From positions 1 through 30,756 of IMG/VR virus record IMGVR_UViG_3300045256_000143: DNA of 30,756 nucleotides; one strand, 5' to 3'. This document shows, in pieces, positions 13,084 through 21,396 of this stretch. This stretch comes from a virus. Each line of letters opens with the position of its first letter. Positions within the stretch are counted from its first letter, which is position 1. Both the position numbers and the translations under genes were made by a program. The notes under the pieces are model-generated. The model saw nothing but the letters and a program-made list of their open reading frames with translations, did no database searches and was not told the origin of the DNA.

Positions 13084-15257
13084 TGGACGGTCTAACCGAA
13101 ACGCCCATGCAGCCTGCGGCAGAGCCGAGCGCGACCGCGATTCAACGCGAGCCTGTCGACAACGGCGAGTCCGACGCGAAGCTGGTCGAGGAAATCATCG
13201 CTGGCGTGAAGCGCGCGAAAAAGAAATGGGCGGACGATTTCGCCGCCATGCGCGACGACATGCGTTTCGCTCTTGGGCTGCAGTGGGACGGCCAGACCGA
13301 ATTGCGCAAGGAAAAGCGCGTCGTCATCAACCTGGTGCAGCGCCATCTGCAGCAGCAGACGGCCGCGCTCTACGCCAAGAACCCGAAGGCCGCGGCTTAC
13401 CGGCGGAAGCGTCTCGACTTCGCGATTTGGGATGGCACGCCCGAGTCCGTCATGGCCGCGCAGCAGGACGCCGCCGTGAAAGCCCCCGCGTATGACGCCG
13501 CGGTGCAGGCCGCGACGTTGCAAGGTACGCCGGCGCCTGCGCCGCCCGCGTCGCTTGCGCTCTTGCAGGATCTGCAGCAAGGCATGCTGTACCGGAAGCA
13601 GATCGCGGGGCTCGCGCAGACGCTCGAAATCCTTTTCGAGTACAGCATCGGCGAACAGCAGTCGCCCGCGTTCAAGCGGCGCGCGAAACGGCTTGTGCGC
13701 CGGACGAAGACCTGCGGCGTTGGATATATCGAGATCGACTATCAGCGCGCGTTCGGGAAGCGCCCCGATACGGTCGCCAAGCTCGACGACTACACGCAGC
13801 GCCTGGCGAAGATCGAGCAGCTGCGCGCCGATATTGCCGATGGCGAAGTCGATCCGGCCGCTTCGCAGGTGGCCGAGCTGCAGGCCGCGATTACGGCGTT
13901 GCAGGCGGAACCGGAAATCGTTTTGCGCGAAGGGCTCGTGTTCGATTTCCCGAAGGCGACGTCGGTTATCCCGGACGAATTTTGCACATCGCTCGACGGG
14001 TTCGAAGGATGCAAGCGCGTCGCCAAAGAAATTCTTATGACGCCCGATGACGTCAAGGCGACCTATGGCGCCGACGTCGGAAAGAATTTTCAGAAGCACT
14101 CGATTTCCCAGGCCGGTCAGATGGAAATGCGTTTCGAAAACGAAACGCCTCGGTACGGCGATATGGTGTGCGTGTGGGAAGTCTATGACCGTTCGACGGG
14201 CCTGAAATACGTCGTCGCGGACGGCCACAAAAATTTTCTGAAAGCGCCGGCCGCGCCGGAAGTCACGGTCGAAGGGCTTGTCCCGATTTTCGCGTTGATG
14301 TTCAACGAGCTCGAAACGGAAGCCGGCGTCATTTCGCCGTTCCCGCCGAGTGACGTCACCCTGCTTCGCTCGCTGCAGAAGGAATTCAACCGCACGCGCG
14401 AATCGCTTCGTCAGCACCGGTACGCCTCCCGCCCGCTGTACGGCGCGGCGCCGGGCAATTTCGACGAAGGCGAACAGCACAACATGGCGACGCACGCCGC
14501 GCACGACGTCATTGTGCTGAAAACGCTCGCCGGCGGCGGCAAAGTCGACGACATACTGCAGCAGATCAAGAAAGCCCCGATCGACCCGAACGTGTACGAA
14601 GTGCAGGGCCTGTACGACGACATGAATCGGACGGTCGGCACGCAGGAAGCCAACCTCGGCGGCACGTCGAACGCCACCGCGACCGAAAGTTCGATCGCCG
14701 AGTCCAGCCGCATGGCGTCGCTGTCGTCCAATGTCGACGACCTCGACGATTGTTTCTCCGCGGTCTTCCGTGCAGCGGGGCAGGTGCTTCTGGCCAATAT
14801 GCCCCGCGAGCAGGTGGTGAAGATCGTCGGGCCTGGCGCGGTTTGGGTGGAGCTCTCGCGGCAGGAAATCGCGGAAGAAGTGTTCCTGCAGGTTGAAGCC
14901 GGGTCTTCCGGGCGCCCGAGCAAAGCGCAAGACCTTGCGAATTTCGAGCGCATCGCGCCGTTCATGCTGCAGATGCCGGGCGTCAACCCGTCCTGGCTGA
15001 CGCGCTACATCATCAAGATCCTCGACGATCGCGTGGATCCGGTCGACGCCATCTTGGAAGGCATGCCGTCGATAACGCAGCTGAACGCCGCAAAGCAGCC
15101 CGGTACGGGCGACCCCGCGACGGATCCGAACGCCCAAGGCGAGAAGGGCGGCGACAACCAGAAAAAGTCGCAGCAGACGGACAACAATCAGCGTGCCGGC
15201 TTCCCGGCGGGCAACGTGATCCGCTACGACGCGCGCGGCAACAGGATGGCCGCATGA
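13083..15257 (+). CDS. Portal protein
   Basis: The 724-residue product is the dodecameric ring at the capsid vertex through which DNA enters and leaves. Typical portal blocks are visible: AKKKWADDFAAMRDDMRFALG, VVINLVQRHLQQQTAALYAKNPK, a long stretch with a helical insertion (AKIEQLRADIADGEVDPAAS), NRTRESLRQHRYASRPLYG, and MNRTVGTQEANLGGTSNATAT, the region that usually lines the channel. The C-terminal tail is glutamine- and asparagine-rich. Its length is in the podovirus portal range. ATG 13083 overlaps the terL stop (TGATG). Position directly after terL confirms the role. Confidence 0.9.
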   Translation: MDGLTETPMQPAAEPSATAIQREPVDNGESDAKLVEEIIAGVKRAKKKWADDFAAMRDDMRFALGLQWDGQTELRKEKRVVINLVQRHLQQQTAALYAKNPKAAAYRRKRLDFAIWDGTPESVMAAQQDAAVKAPAYDAAVQAATLQGTPAPAPPASLALLQDLQQGMLYRKQIAGLAQTLEILFEYSIGEQQSPAFKRRAKRLVRRTKTCGVGYIEIDYQRAFGKRPDTVAKLDDYTQRLAKIEQLRADIADGEVDPAASQVAELQAAITALQAEPEIVLREGLVFDFPKATSVIPDEFCTSLDGFEGCKRVAKEILMTPDDVKATYGADVGKNFQKHSISQAGQMEMRFENETPRYGDMVCVWEVYDRSTGLKYVVADGHKNFLKAPAAPEVTVEGLVPIFALMFNELETEAGVISPFPPSDVTLLRSLQKEFNRTRESLRQHRYASRPLYGAAPGNFDEGEQHNMATHAAHDVIVLKTLAGGGKVDDILQQIKKAPIDPNVYEVQGLYDDMNRTVGTQEANLGGTSNATATESSIAESSRMASLSSNVDDLDDCFSAVFRAAGQVLLANMPREQVVKIVGPGAVWVELSRQEIAEEVFLQVEAGSSGRPSKAQDLANFERIAPFMLQMPGVNPSWLTRYIIKILDDRVDPVDAILEGMPSITQLNAAKQPGTGDPATDPNAQGEKGGDNQKKSQQTDNNQRAGFPAGNVIRYDARGNRMAA

Positions 15258-15673
15258 CCGACGAAGATATTCAAGTCGAAGTCGGCGGCGTTCCTCGGGC
15301 GGCATTTCCACCAGGCACGCCGCCCGAGATCATCGACGCTGTCGTGCGTCGTGATTTTGCGGAACCGGACCGCGTGGGTGAAACGTTGGCGCTCGACCAA
15401 GCGCGGAATGACGCCATCGCAGCGTTGGCGCAGCAGGTCGCGACGATGCAGGTCCAGATGGCGCGGATATCGCAGAGCCTCAACGCGGTTTCAGCGTCCA
15501 TCCAAAATTCTGCGAACACCGTTGCCGGTAGCGTAGAGGCTTTGACCGATCAAATCGCTGTCGCCAGCGAGTTCATCGTTTCAGCTTTGACGGCCGAGAA
15601 GAAGCTTATCCGAGACGATAAAAATAAGCCGGTCGGCCTGCGTGTCGTGTTCAGCGAAGGACAAGCGACATGA
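15254..15673 (+). CDS. Small coiled-coil protein, paralogue 1
   Basis: The 139-residue product has an N-terminal part with FPPGTPPEIIDAVVRRDFA, then a long helical region with alternating hydrophobics (AALAQQVATMQVQMARISQS, then SIQNSANTVAGSVEAL), and ends in SEFIVSALTAEKKLIRD. The C-terminal block reappears in the next gene. The FPPGTPPEIID start resembles segments found in phage head or portal-adjacent proteins. ATG 15254 overlaps the portal stop (ATGA). I infer a minor head or internal protein; function unknown. Confidence 0.7.
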   Translation: MTDEDIQVEVGGVPRAAFPPGTPPEIIDAVVRRDFAEPDRVGETLALDQARNDAIAALAQQVATMQVQMARISQSLNAVSASIQNSANTVAGSVEALTDQIAVASEFIVSALTAEKKLIRDDKNKPVGLRVVFSEGQAT

Positions 15674-15688
15674 TCACCGCCGCCGCGA

Positions 15689-16018
15689 ATGATTCAGGAG
15701 GCGCCAACCATCGAGCAAACGCAGCGCGAAGAAGCGCTATTGAACGATCAGGAGCGCAACCAATCCATCGCGCAAGTTGCTTCACAAATCGCGGAACTCT
15801 CTTCTGCGATCGCCGAAATGAGTTCGATGATTGCGCAGCTTGCACAGGCGCAGCAGCAATCGTCACAAATCGTCGGCGCTCATATTGCCGAAATGTCGGA
15901 TCAGATCGGCATGGCGACGGAAATGATTGTTCGCGCTCTAACTGCGCCGAAGATGTTGACCACGGACGAGAAGGGTCGTCCGAACGGTGTCAGGACGCAA
16001 CAGAGGCTCGACGCATGA
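15689..16018 (+). CDS. Small coiled-coil protein, paralogue 2
   Basis: The 109-residue product is almost wholly helical (IAQVASQIAELSSAIAEMSS and MIAQLAQAQQQSSQIV) and ends TEMIVRALTAPKMLTTDEKG, clearly related to the end of the previous protein (SEFIVSALTAEKKL). It lacks that protein's N-terminal domain. ATG 15689 is used. A perfect AGGAGG lies inside the first codons and is followed 8 nt later by ATC rather than ATG, so the ancestral start may have been there. The two genes look like a local duplication. Confidence 0.65.
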   Translation: MIQEAPTIEQTQREEALLNDQERNQSIAQVASQIAELSSAIAEMSSMIAQLAQAQQQSSQIVGAHIAEMSDQIGMATEMIVRALTAPKMLTTDEKGRPNGVRTQQRLDA

Positions 16019-16047
16019 CGATTTTTTTTGGGGCGGAGTATTTTGCG

Positions 16048-16470
16048 ATGATTTTTGCTTGCCGATACATCATCGCCACCGGCGACCTGGTTTCTATCGA
16101 CGGCGCGCAGCGCCTCAATGCCGAAACGCTCGCCGCGCGCGGAGAGGCTTACGGGCCCGATTTCGCCGCCTATCCGCAGCCGGCCTGGGCCTGGAACGCG
16201 GCGACGAAAACGCTCGACGCGCTTGCGGCGACCCGTGTTGCGCGGATCAGCCCGAGCGAGTTCATCGCGCGCTTCACGCCCGCCGAACTGCGCGCGGTCT
16301 ACACCGCCGCGGAGATCAACGACGATCTGTTTTACGCGGTGAAGCGGATGGAGACGGCGCGCGAGTACATCGATCTCGATGACGCGGCGACCGTGCAGTA
16401 TCTCGGCGCGCTTGAGCAGGGCGGCCTGCTCGCCGCCGGTCGCGCGTCGCAGATCCGAGGGCTCGTCTGA
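16048..16470 (+). CDS. Hypothetical structural protein
   Basis: The product (140 residues from 16048) begins MIFACRYIIATGDLVSIDG and contains QPAWAWNAATKTLDALAATR, then ARFTPAELRAVYTAAEINDD. The mix of a small beta N-part and a helical end is seen in phage tail-fibre-adjacent proteins of unknown role. Two starts compete: ATG 16015, which overlaps the previous stop, and ATG 16048, which has GGCGGAG upstream. I prefer 16048. Between them lies a run of eight T followed by four G, a possible slippage site. Its stop overlaps the next start (TGATG). Confidence 0.7.
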   Translation: MIFACRYIIATGDLVSIDGAQRLNAETLAARGEAYGPDFAAYPQPAWAWNAATKTLDALAATRVARISPSEFIARFTPAELRAVYTAAEINDDLFYAVKRMETAREYIDLDDAATVQYLGALEQGGLLAAGRASQIRGLV

Positions 16471-16805
16471 TGGCGACGCGCAACGTCGATGCAAACCTCG
16501 CCTCGGGCGGCCATACGGTCGGCACGGCCTGGACCACGCTCGCGACGAACACCACGGCCGGCACCTACGAGTTCTATCTCGACCTCACGAACCTTGCCGA
16601 TGGTGACCGCGTCGAGGTCCGCGTCGAAAAGATCATCCGCGCGGGCGGCTCGTACCGCGTGACCGACATCATCGGCATCGACAACGCGGTGACGCGCGTC
16701 GGCCTGTTCTCCTACGCGCTGACCAACGTCGACGGGCTGCGGATCAGTTTCCGTCAGACTCTCGGCACGGCGCGTTCCTACGATTACGCGCTCTGGACCG
16801 TCTGA
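16470..16805 (+). CDS. Small beta-sandwich-like virion protein
   Basis: The 111-residue product has TLATNTTAGTYEFYLDLTNL, ADGDRVEVRVEKIIRAGG and LRISFRQTLGTARSYDYALW, a regular beta-strand pattern typical of small phage capsid- or tail-decorating proteins. Relatives with the TYEFYLDLTNLADGD block are common in tailed phages but lack a defined role. The start ATG 16470 and the stop at 16805 both form TGATG junctions, so it is coupled to both neighbours. I infer a surface or fibre component. Confidence 0.7.
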   Translation: MATRNVDANLASGGHTVGTAWTTLATNTTAGTYEFYLDLTNLADGDRVEVRVEKIIRAGGSYRVTDIIGIDNAVTRVGLFSYALTNVDGLRISFRQTLGTARSYDYALWTV

Positions 16806-17623
16806 TGTTTCTGCCGCACGCAAACACCGTTGTCGAAGTTCTCGACGGCAGCAACTGGAACGGCGTGGCGGTCACGTCGAATGCCGGTTCGACGAACACG
16901 AAAGGCAGCTATTCGACGATCGGCACGACGAGCCAGCGCTACGACGGTTTCACGCTGAACCTCGCCTTTCCGGGCGGCGCCGTGCGCGCGATCTTCGACG
17001 TGGCGATCGGCGCTTCGAACACGATCATCGCGCAGGACATCTTCGTCGACATGAATTCGGCGGGGTCGACACGCGGCGGCTTTGCGATGTTCATTCCGGT
17101 GCGCGTGCCTTCGGGCGTCGACATCAAAGTGCGGTGGCAGGTCAGCGGCGGTCTGAACCAGGTCGCGCGCGTCACCATCGTCGGCTGCTGCTACGGGCTC
17201 GACGGCGGTTTGAGCTTTCGCCGCGCGATCGGCCTCAACAGCCTGACCGGCACGACCCGCGTGACGAGCGCGACCGTGCAGCTGAACGGCGCGTCGCCGA
17301 GCACCACCGGCTGGCAGCAGGTGATCGCAAGCCTGGCGAACGATATCGGCGGCGTCATCCTCTGCCCTTCGAACGAGGCCAACAGCGTCGGCCAGGTGAA
17401 CAACGATCTGATCCGCTACGACCTCGGCATGGGCGCGAGCGGCGCGGAGGCGCAAATCCTCGGCGGTCATCTCGTCGGCACCGTGACGGGCGGCATGGTG
17501 ACTTCAGGCATCGCCTTTTATCCGCTCGCCGTGATGGCCGGGAAGCGCCTTGCCTGGCGGTGCCGCGGCCCGAACGCGGCGACGGGGCACCAGGGGCTCG
17601 GCGTCGTCGGGCTTGAACGATGA
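16805..17623 (+). CDS. Beta-rich virion protein
   Basis: The 272-residue product is rich in glycine, serine, threonine and asparagine with regular beta segments (YDGFTLNLAFPGGAVRAIFD, VPSGVDIKVRWQVSGG, NDIGGVILCPSNEANS). No catalytic motif is seen. The composition resembles tail or fibre proteins. It begins with TGATG overlap and ends in an ATGA overlap with the next gene, so it belongs to the same translation chain. Function unknown beyond a probable place in the particle. Confidence 0.7.
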   Translation: MFLPHANTVVEVLDGSNWNGVAVTSNAGSTNTKGSYSTIGTTSQRYDGFTLNLAFPGGAVRAIFDVAIGASNTIIAQDIFVDMNSAGSTRGGFAMFIPVRVPSGVDIKVRWQVSGGLNQVARVTIVGCCYGLDGGLSFRRAIGLNSLTGTTRVTSATVQLNGASPSTTGWQQVIASLANDIGGVILCPSNEANSVGQVNNDLIRYDLGMGASGAEAQILGGHLVGTVTGGMVTSGIAFYPLAVMAGKRLAWRCRGPNAATGHQGLGVVGLER

Positions 17624-18636
17624 GCCGTATTCGTTGGCAGCTACCGTTTTATTTACCGGCGGGATCGCTACCGCCGCCAAGCGTATCCGTGGCAGCTTTA
17701 GCTGCCGCGCAGGAGGAAGCGGAGATGTTGTTACTTCGTAAAAACACGGCGGGCCAACGGGTGTTTTTTGGGCTGGTCAACGCCACAAGCGGCGCAGCCG
17801 TCACGGGGGCTAGCGTGACGGGGCAGCGCGCGATCGACAGCGGCGCGCAGGCGGCGATCACCGGCACGATCGCGGAAATCGGTAACGGACAGTATCGGGC
17901 CGATCTGAGCCAGGCGGACACCAACGGCGATTTCATCGGGTATCTTTTCACCGCGACCGGCGCGGTGCCGGTTTCCCGCTTTGCCCGGACGACCAATGCT
18001 GACCTGTTGGACGGCGTGCGCCTCGGCCTTACCGCACTCCCCAACGCTAATGCGGGAGCGGCGGGCGGGCTGCCGACCGGCAATGCGAGTGGGCAAGTGA
18101 CCGTGGCGTCGATCGTCACCGATGGCGTCAGCGCCGCGGCGTTCTCACAAGCCGCCGCCGATAAGGTCTGGGCCTCGGCCACGCGCAGCCTGACGGCGGC
18201 GGTCACGGTCGGCACGATCAACGCCAACGTCATCACCGCGGCCAGCTTGGCGACCGATGCAGGCGACGAGATCGCAGCGGCCGTGTGGGGGGCGGCGGCG
18301 CGAACGCTGACGGGCAGCGTCACCGTGTCAGGCTCGGTTGCGGTCGGTTCGATCGGCAGCGGCGCCATCGACGCCGCGAGCATCGCCGCCGCCGGGGCCA
18401 ACAAAATCGCCGATCACATTTGGCGCCGATCCATCGCCAGTGTTGAGGCGTCCGGCGACGGCGACGCCTACAGCGTACGCTCTCCGTTGCAGGCCCTTCG
18501 GAAGCTGATCAACCGCGTGCGCGTCAATGCCGGGGCTTTGGAAATCTACAAGGAAGACGATACGACGATCAGTTTGAGCCAGACGCTCACGACCAATCCG
18601 GCGGCAGAACCGATCGTCGAGGCGAACACGGTCTAA
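17620..18636 (+). CDS. Structural protein with repetitive Ala/Thr/Val-rich middle
   Basis: The 338-residue product has an N-terminal block (LLLRKNTAGQRVFFGLVNAT, then IGNGQYRADLSQADTNGDFI) that resembles an immunoglobulin-like module common in phage fibre-adjacent proteins. A long low-complexity middle carries repeated beta units (TRSLTAAVTVGTINANV, TGSVTVSGSVAVGSIG), perhaps a fibrous stalk. A C-terminal block with IWRRSIASVEASGDGD and LQALRKLINRVRVNAGALEI is also widespread in phage proteins of this kind. ATG 17620 overlaps the previous stop. Confidence 0.72.
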   Translation: MSRIRWQLPFYLPAGSLPPPSVSVAALAAAQEEAEMLLLRKNTAGQRVFFGLVNATSGAAVTGASVTGQRAIDSGAQAAITGTIAEIGNGQYRADLSQADTNGDFIGYLFTATGAVPVSRFARTTNADLLDGVRLGLTALPNANAGAAGGLPTGNASGQVTVASIVTDGVSAAAFSQAAADKVWASATRSLTAAVTVGTINANVITAASLATDAGDEIAAAVWGAAARTLTGSVTVSGSVAVGSIGSGAIDAASIAAAGANKIADHIWRRSIASVEASGDGDAYSVRSPLQALRKLINRVRVNAGALEIYKEDDTTISLSQTLTTNPAAEPIVEANTV

Positions 18637-18640
18637 GCGC

Positions 18641-19108
18641 GTGGATATCCTCAGCCTCTCCGGCGTATGGCCGAGCGGCGGGCCTTCCAGCGCTGCGCCC
18701 CAGCCGGGCCTGACGGTTTTACAGCTTCAAGGTGTTTGGATCACCGGCGGGTCGACCGGGCCGCCGCCCGATCCAGAGCCGCAAGCGACCACGAAATGGA
18801 GCGGAGGGGCGCGGCGCCCTTGGGGCGTCAGCGTTCGCCGCGTCAAGCTGGGCGCGCAGTTCGAGCCGACAGCTTCGGCGGTAGCGCTCCGCGCGCGTTT
18901 GGCGCAGGTACTGTCCCGCGCGCCGAAGCCGCCCGCGCCCCTGCCGGAAGCTGTTCTACCGCCTACCGGGATTGTAACCCTCGCGGGCGGGCTTTTTGTA
19001 CCGGACAGCGGCCAGCCTGCTCTGATTTTTCCACCGCCGCCGCGCCGAGCCGAGTCCGTTTTGGAGTACGACGAAGCCTTAGAACTTCTGTTGCTCTTAA
19101 GCGGCTAG
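18641..19108 (+). CDS. Proline-rich hypothetical protein
   Basis: The 155-residue product opens with two related units, LSLSGVWPSGGPSSAAP and LQLQGVWITGGSTGPPP, an internal short repeat (L-x-x-GVW-x-x-GG). A proline-rich middle follows, and the end is LEYDEALELLLLLSG. I do not recognise the family. The start GTG 18641 lies 4 nt after the previous stop. It is the last gene before the scaffold leader, so it closes the first block of the late operon. Confidence 0.6.
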   Translation: MDILSLSGVWPSGGPSSAAPQPGLTVLQLQGVWITGGSTGPPPDPEPQATTKWSGGARRPWGVSVRRVKLGAQFEPTASAVALRARLAQVLSRAPKPPAPLPEAVLPPTGIVTLAGGLFVPDSGQPALIFPPPPRRAESVLEYDEALELLLLLSG

Positions 19109-19146
19109 CTGTTGTGCTTATCAACACCCCGTGTTACACGAATCAT

Positions 19147-19172
19147 GCAGCGTCGTGAGACGCCGCAGCCCT
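19147..19172 (+). repeat. 26-nt hairpin leader, copy 1 (before scaffold)
   Basis: A 26-nt sequence starting GCAGCGTCGTGAGACGCCGC is identical at 20305-20330. It folds as GCAGCGTC-GTGA-GACGCCGC with a GTGA tetraloop and one mismatch. In both places it ends exactly 16 nt before the ATG, of scaffold and of capsid. This fits a translation control or RNA processing element. Confidence 0.8.
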
Positions 19173-19188
19173 CGGATGGAGACGCTAA

Positions 19189-20283
19189 ATGAGCGGCGCA
19201 GCAGCCGCCGGGGAATCGTCAACCCCGGATAACTCGGCAGATACGGGCGCATCGGCAGCGGTGGAAACCGCCGCCGGTACGCTTTCGACGGACGCTAACA
19301 CCGCGCCATCGTCCGACGCGGGTACTGACGCAAAGCAGGCCGAAACGCAGCAAAGCACGCTCGATATCGTGCGGAGCGTTGTCGCGAAAGGCCCGGAGAA
19401 ATCGTCAGGCTCCGATACCGCGAAACCAGGTTCGACGGACCCGGCCGCCGCTTCCAAGCCCGAAGGGCAAGGCGCAGCGGGCGACCAGGATCCGCCTCCG
19501 TTTCACGAACACCCGCGCTGGAAAGCCGTTCTCAAAGAACGCGACCAGGCGACCGAAAAAGCGACTCAGCTTTCGGTCGAAGTCGAACAGCTTCGCCCGG
19601 CCGCTGCGCAAATGCAGCGTATTGACAAGTTCATGGTCGACAACGGCCTGACGTCGGACGATGTGGTCGAAGGCTATCGAGTGATGGCGCTGATCCGAAA
19701 CGATCCGGCGCGCGCTCGGGAAGCACTGCAGGCGTTGATCGACGATATCGACGCGGCCACCGGCGAAACGCTGCCGGCGGACCTGCAGCAGAAAGTCGAA
19801 GCCGGTGTTTTGAACGAGGACGACGCGCGCGAGATTTCACGAGCTCGCGCCGCGGCCAACGCCGCAACGCAGCGCGCCACTGAAACCGTCCAGCAGGTTC
19901 AGGCGCGCGAGCAGGCGACGGCCGTTGCGAATTTGCGCCGCGCCATCGACGCCGAAATCGGCGCGTGGGAAGCGCAGATCGCGCCCAAGGATCTGGATTA
20001 CGTCGCGGTCAAGAAACCGTTTGTCCTCGCCGAAGTCACGCGGATCGTGACGCAGGAACGAGGCGGCAAGCCGCCCGCATCTGCGCAGGAAGCGCGAGAT
20101 ATTTGGGTGAAGGCGTACGACGCCGTGACCGAGAAGCTGCGCGGGTTGAAACCCGCAGCCCCCGCTCCCGCCCGTCAAGCTCCTGCACCAACGCGAACGG
20201 CAAACGCGACCGCAGCCGCTCCCGAAAAGGCGCGCTCGACGCTCGACATTGTGAAGCAAGTCGCGAGCCAGCGCCGCCGGTAG
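19189..20283 (+). CDS. Scaffold protein
   Basis: The 364-residue product is charged and largely helical, as expected of a podovirus scaffold that shapes the procapsid and then leaves. Disordered, alanine/serine-rich ends flank a core with HPRWKAVLKERDQATEKATQ, a coiled coil about 118-145 and a second helical block (TQRATETVQQVQAREQATAV). The motif STLDIV occurs near both ends (56-61 and 350-355), followed by basic residues at the C-terminus (SQRRR), a usual capsid-contact tail. ATG 19189 has GGATGGAGACGCTAA before it. Position directly before the capsid gene supports the call. Confidence 0.82.
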   Translation: MSGAAAAGESSTPDNSADTGASAAVETAAGTLSTDANTAPSSDAGTDAKQAETQQSTLDIVRSVVAKGPEKSSGSDTAKPGSTDPAAASKPEGQGAAGDQDPPPFHEHPRWKAVLKERDQATEKATQLSVEVEQLRPAAAQMQRIDKFMVDNGLTSDDVVEGYRVMALIRNDPARAREALQALIDDIDAATGETLPADLQQKVEAGVLNEDDAREISRARAAANAATQRATETVQQVQAREQATAVANLRRAIDAEIGAWEAQIAPKDLDYVAVKKPFVLAEVTRIVTQERGGKPPASAQEARDIWVKAYDAVTEKLRGLKPAAPAPARQAPAPTRTANATAAAPEKARSTLDIVKQVASQRRR

Positions 20284-20304
20284 GGAACGGCTTCAAACCG
20301 CAAC

Positions 20305-20330
20305 GCAGCGTCGTGAGACGCCGCAGCCCT
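20305..20330 (+). repeat. 26-nt hairpin leader, copy 2 (before capsid)
   Basis: This is identical to 19147-19172, with the same 16-nt spacing to the start codon. Sequence between hairpin and ATG differs (TTGAAGGACTCCTGTC here), so only the hairpin is conserved. Confidence 0.8.
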
Positions 20331-20346
20331 TTGAAGGACTCCTGTC

Positions 20347-21396
20347 ATGCCGTTTACCGCGCAAGAGCTCGACAACATCATGAATGCAAGCCTCGATCAC
20401 TTCATTCGAGGCAAGCCGGTTCTACAGTCGATTCAGGACCGCCCCACGCTCGAAACTTTCGTCCGCAACCAGAAGAAATTCGGCGGCGGTCGAGGCGAAA
20501 TCAAAAAGAACGTGAAAGGCGAATACACGACGCAGTTCGCCGGTTACACGCACGACGATTCGGTCGGGTACAGCAACCCGGCGAACATGAAGCAATTCAC
20601 CCAGCGCTGGTTCGAATTGCACGCCGGTATCCAGGTCACGTTCACCGAGCTTAAGCAGAACGGGATCACCGTCGTCGATTCGATGGCCGGCGAAGAAACC
20701 GCCGAAGCCAGCGACCGCGAAATGTTCGAATTGTCGAACATTCTCGACGACAAGTTGGAAGACATGCGCGAAGGCGCGCAGCGCTCGTTCAACAACATCT
20801 TCTGGATGGACGGTACGCAGTCGGCGAAAGTCTTCGGCGGCATCATGTCGTTGATTACCGACAACCCGACGACGGGCGTCGTCGAAGGGCTCGACCGATC
20901 GGTGCATACCTGGTGGCGCAACCGCGCGCTTACCGGCGGCAACCGCATCACCGCCAACACGTCGTTGCAGACGCTGACCAAGACCCTGCGGTCGGAAGTG
21001 CGTCAGCTGCGCCGGTTCGGCGGTCGGCCGAGCGTGTGGGTCGCCGGTTCGCGCTTCATCGAACGCCTTGAAGACGAAGTGCATGAAAAGGGCACTTACA
21101 CGCAGGAAGGCTTCACCAACAAGGGCAAGACCGATATCGGCATGGCCGTTATCAGCATGAAGGGCGTCGGCGACTGCCTGTACGACCCGACGCTGGACGA
21201 CCTCGGCCGCTCGAACTTCGCCTACTTCTTCGACCCGCGCCACCTCTACCTGATGGCGATGGACGGGGAAGACATGAAGCAGCACAACCCCGCGCGCCCG
21301 CCCGAGAAATACGTGCTCTACCGCGGCCTGACCTACACCGGGTGCTTGGTGGCGGACAAGATGAACGTGCACGGCGTCTACGAAGTGACTCCGTAA
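20347..21396 (+). CDS. Major capsid protein
   Basis: The 349-residue protein forms the shell. The blocks LDNIMNASLDHFIRGKPVLQ, FTQRWFELHAGIQVTFTELK, FNNIFWMDGTQSAKVFGGIM and HTWWRNRALTGGNRITANTS are those of HK97-fold capsid proteins of podoviruses. WVAGSRFIERLEDEVHEKGT and the C-terminal YVLYRGLTYTGCLVADKMN also fit. Its length is typical, without a protease domain or an obvious cleavable prodomain, consistent with a separate scaffold. ATG 20347 has GAAGGACTCCTGTC before it. It is set apart from its neighbours by non-coding spacers, as befits the most abundant product. Confidence 0.9.
   Translation: MPFTAQELDNIMNASLDHFIRGKPVLQSIQDRPTLETFVRNQKKFGGGRGEIKKNVKGEYTTQFAGYTHDDSVGYSNPANMKQFTQRWFELHAGIQVTFTELKQNGITVVDSMAGEETAEASDREMFELSNILDDKLEDMREGAQRSFNNIFWMDGTQSAKVFGGIMSLITDNPTTGVVEGLDRSVHTWWRNRALTGGNRITANTSLQTLTKTLRSEVRQLRRFGGRPSVWVAGSRFIERLEDEVHEKGTYTQEGFTNKGKTDIGMAVISMKGVGDCLYDPTLDDLGRSNFAYFFDPRHLYLMAMDGEDMKQHNPARPPEKYVLYRGLTYTGCLVADKMNVHGVYEVTP

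Noticed and set aside
13092-15311. Very long open frame on the minus strand opposite the portal gene
   Set aside because: In GC-rich coding DNA the antisense frame aligned at third positions often lacks stops. The plus strand encodes a recognisable portal, and the minus reading has no known motif and is arginine-rich.
15670-16047. Frame starting at ATG 15670 that runs into the 16015/16048 gene
   Set aside because: The added part is a shifted reading of the coiled-coil gene 15689-16018, rich in arginine, cysteine and serine, and not protein-like.
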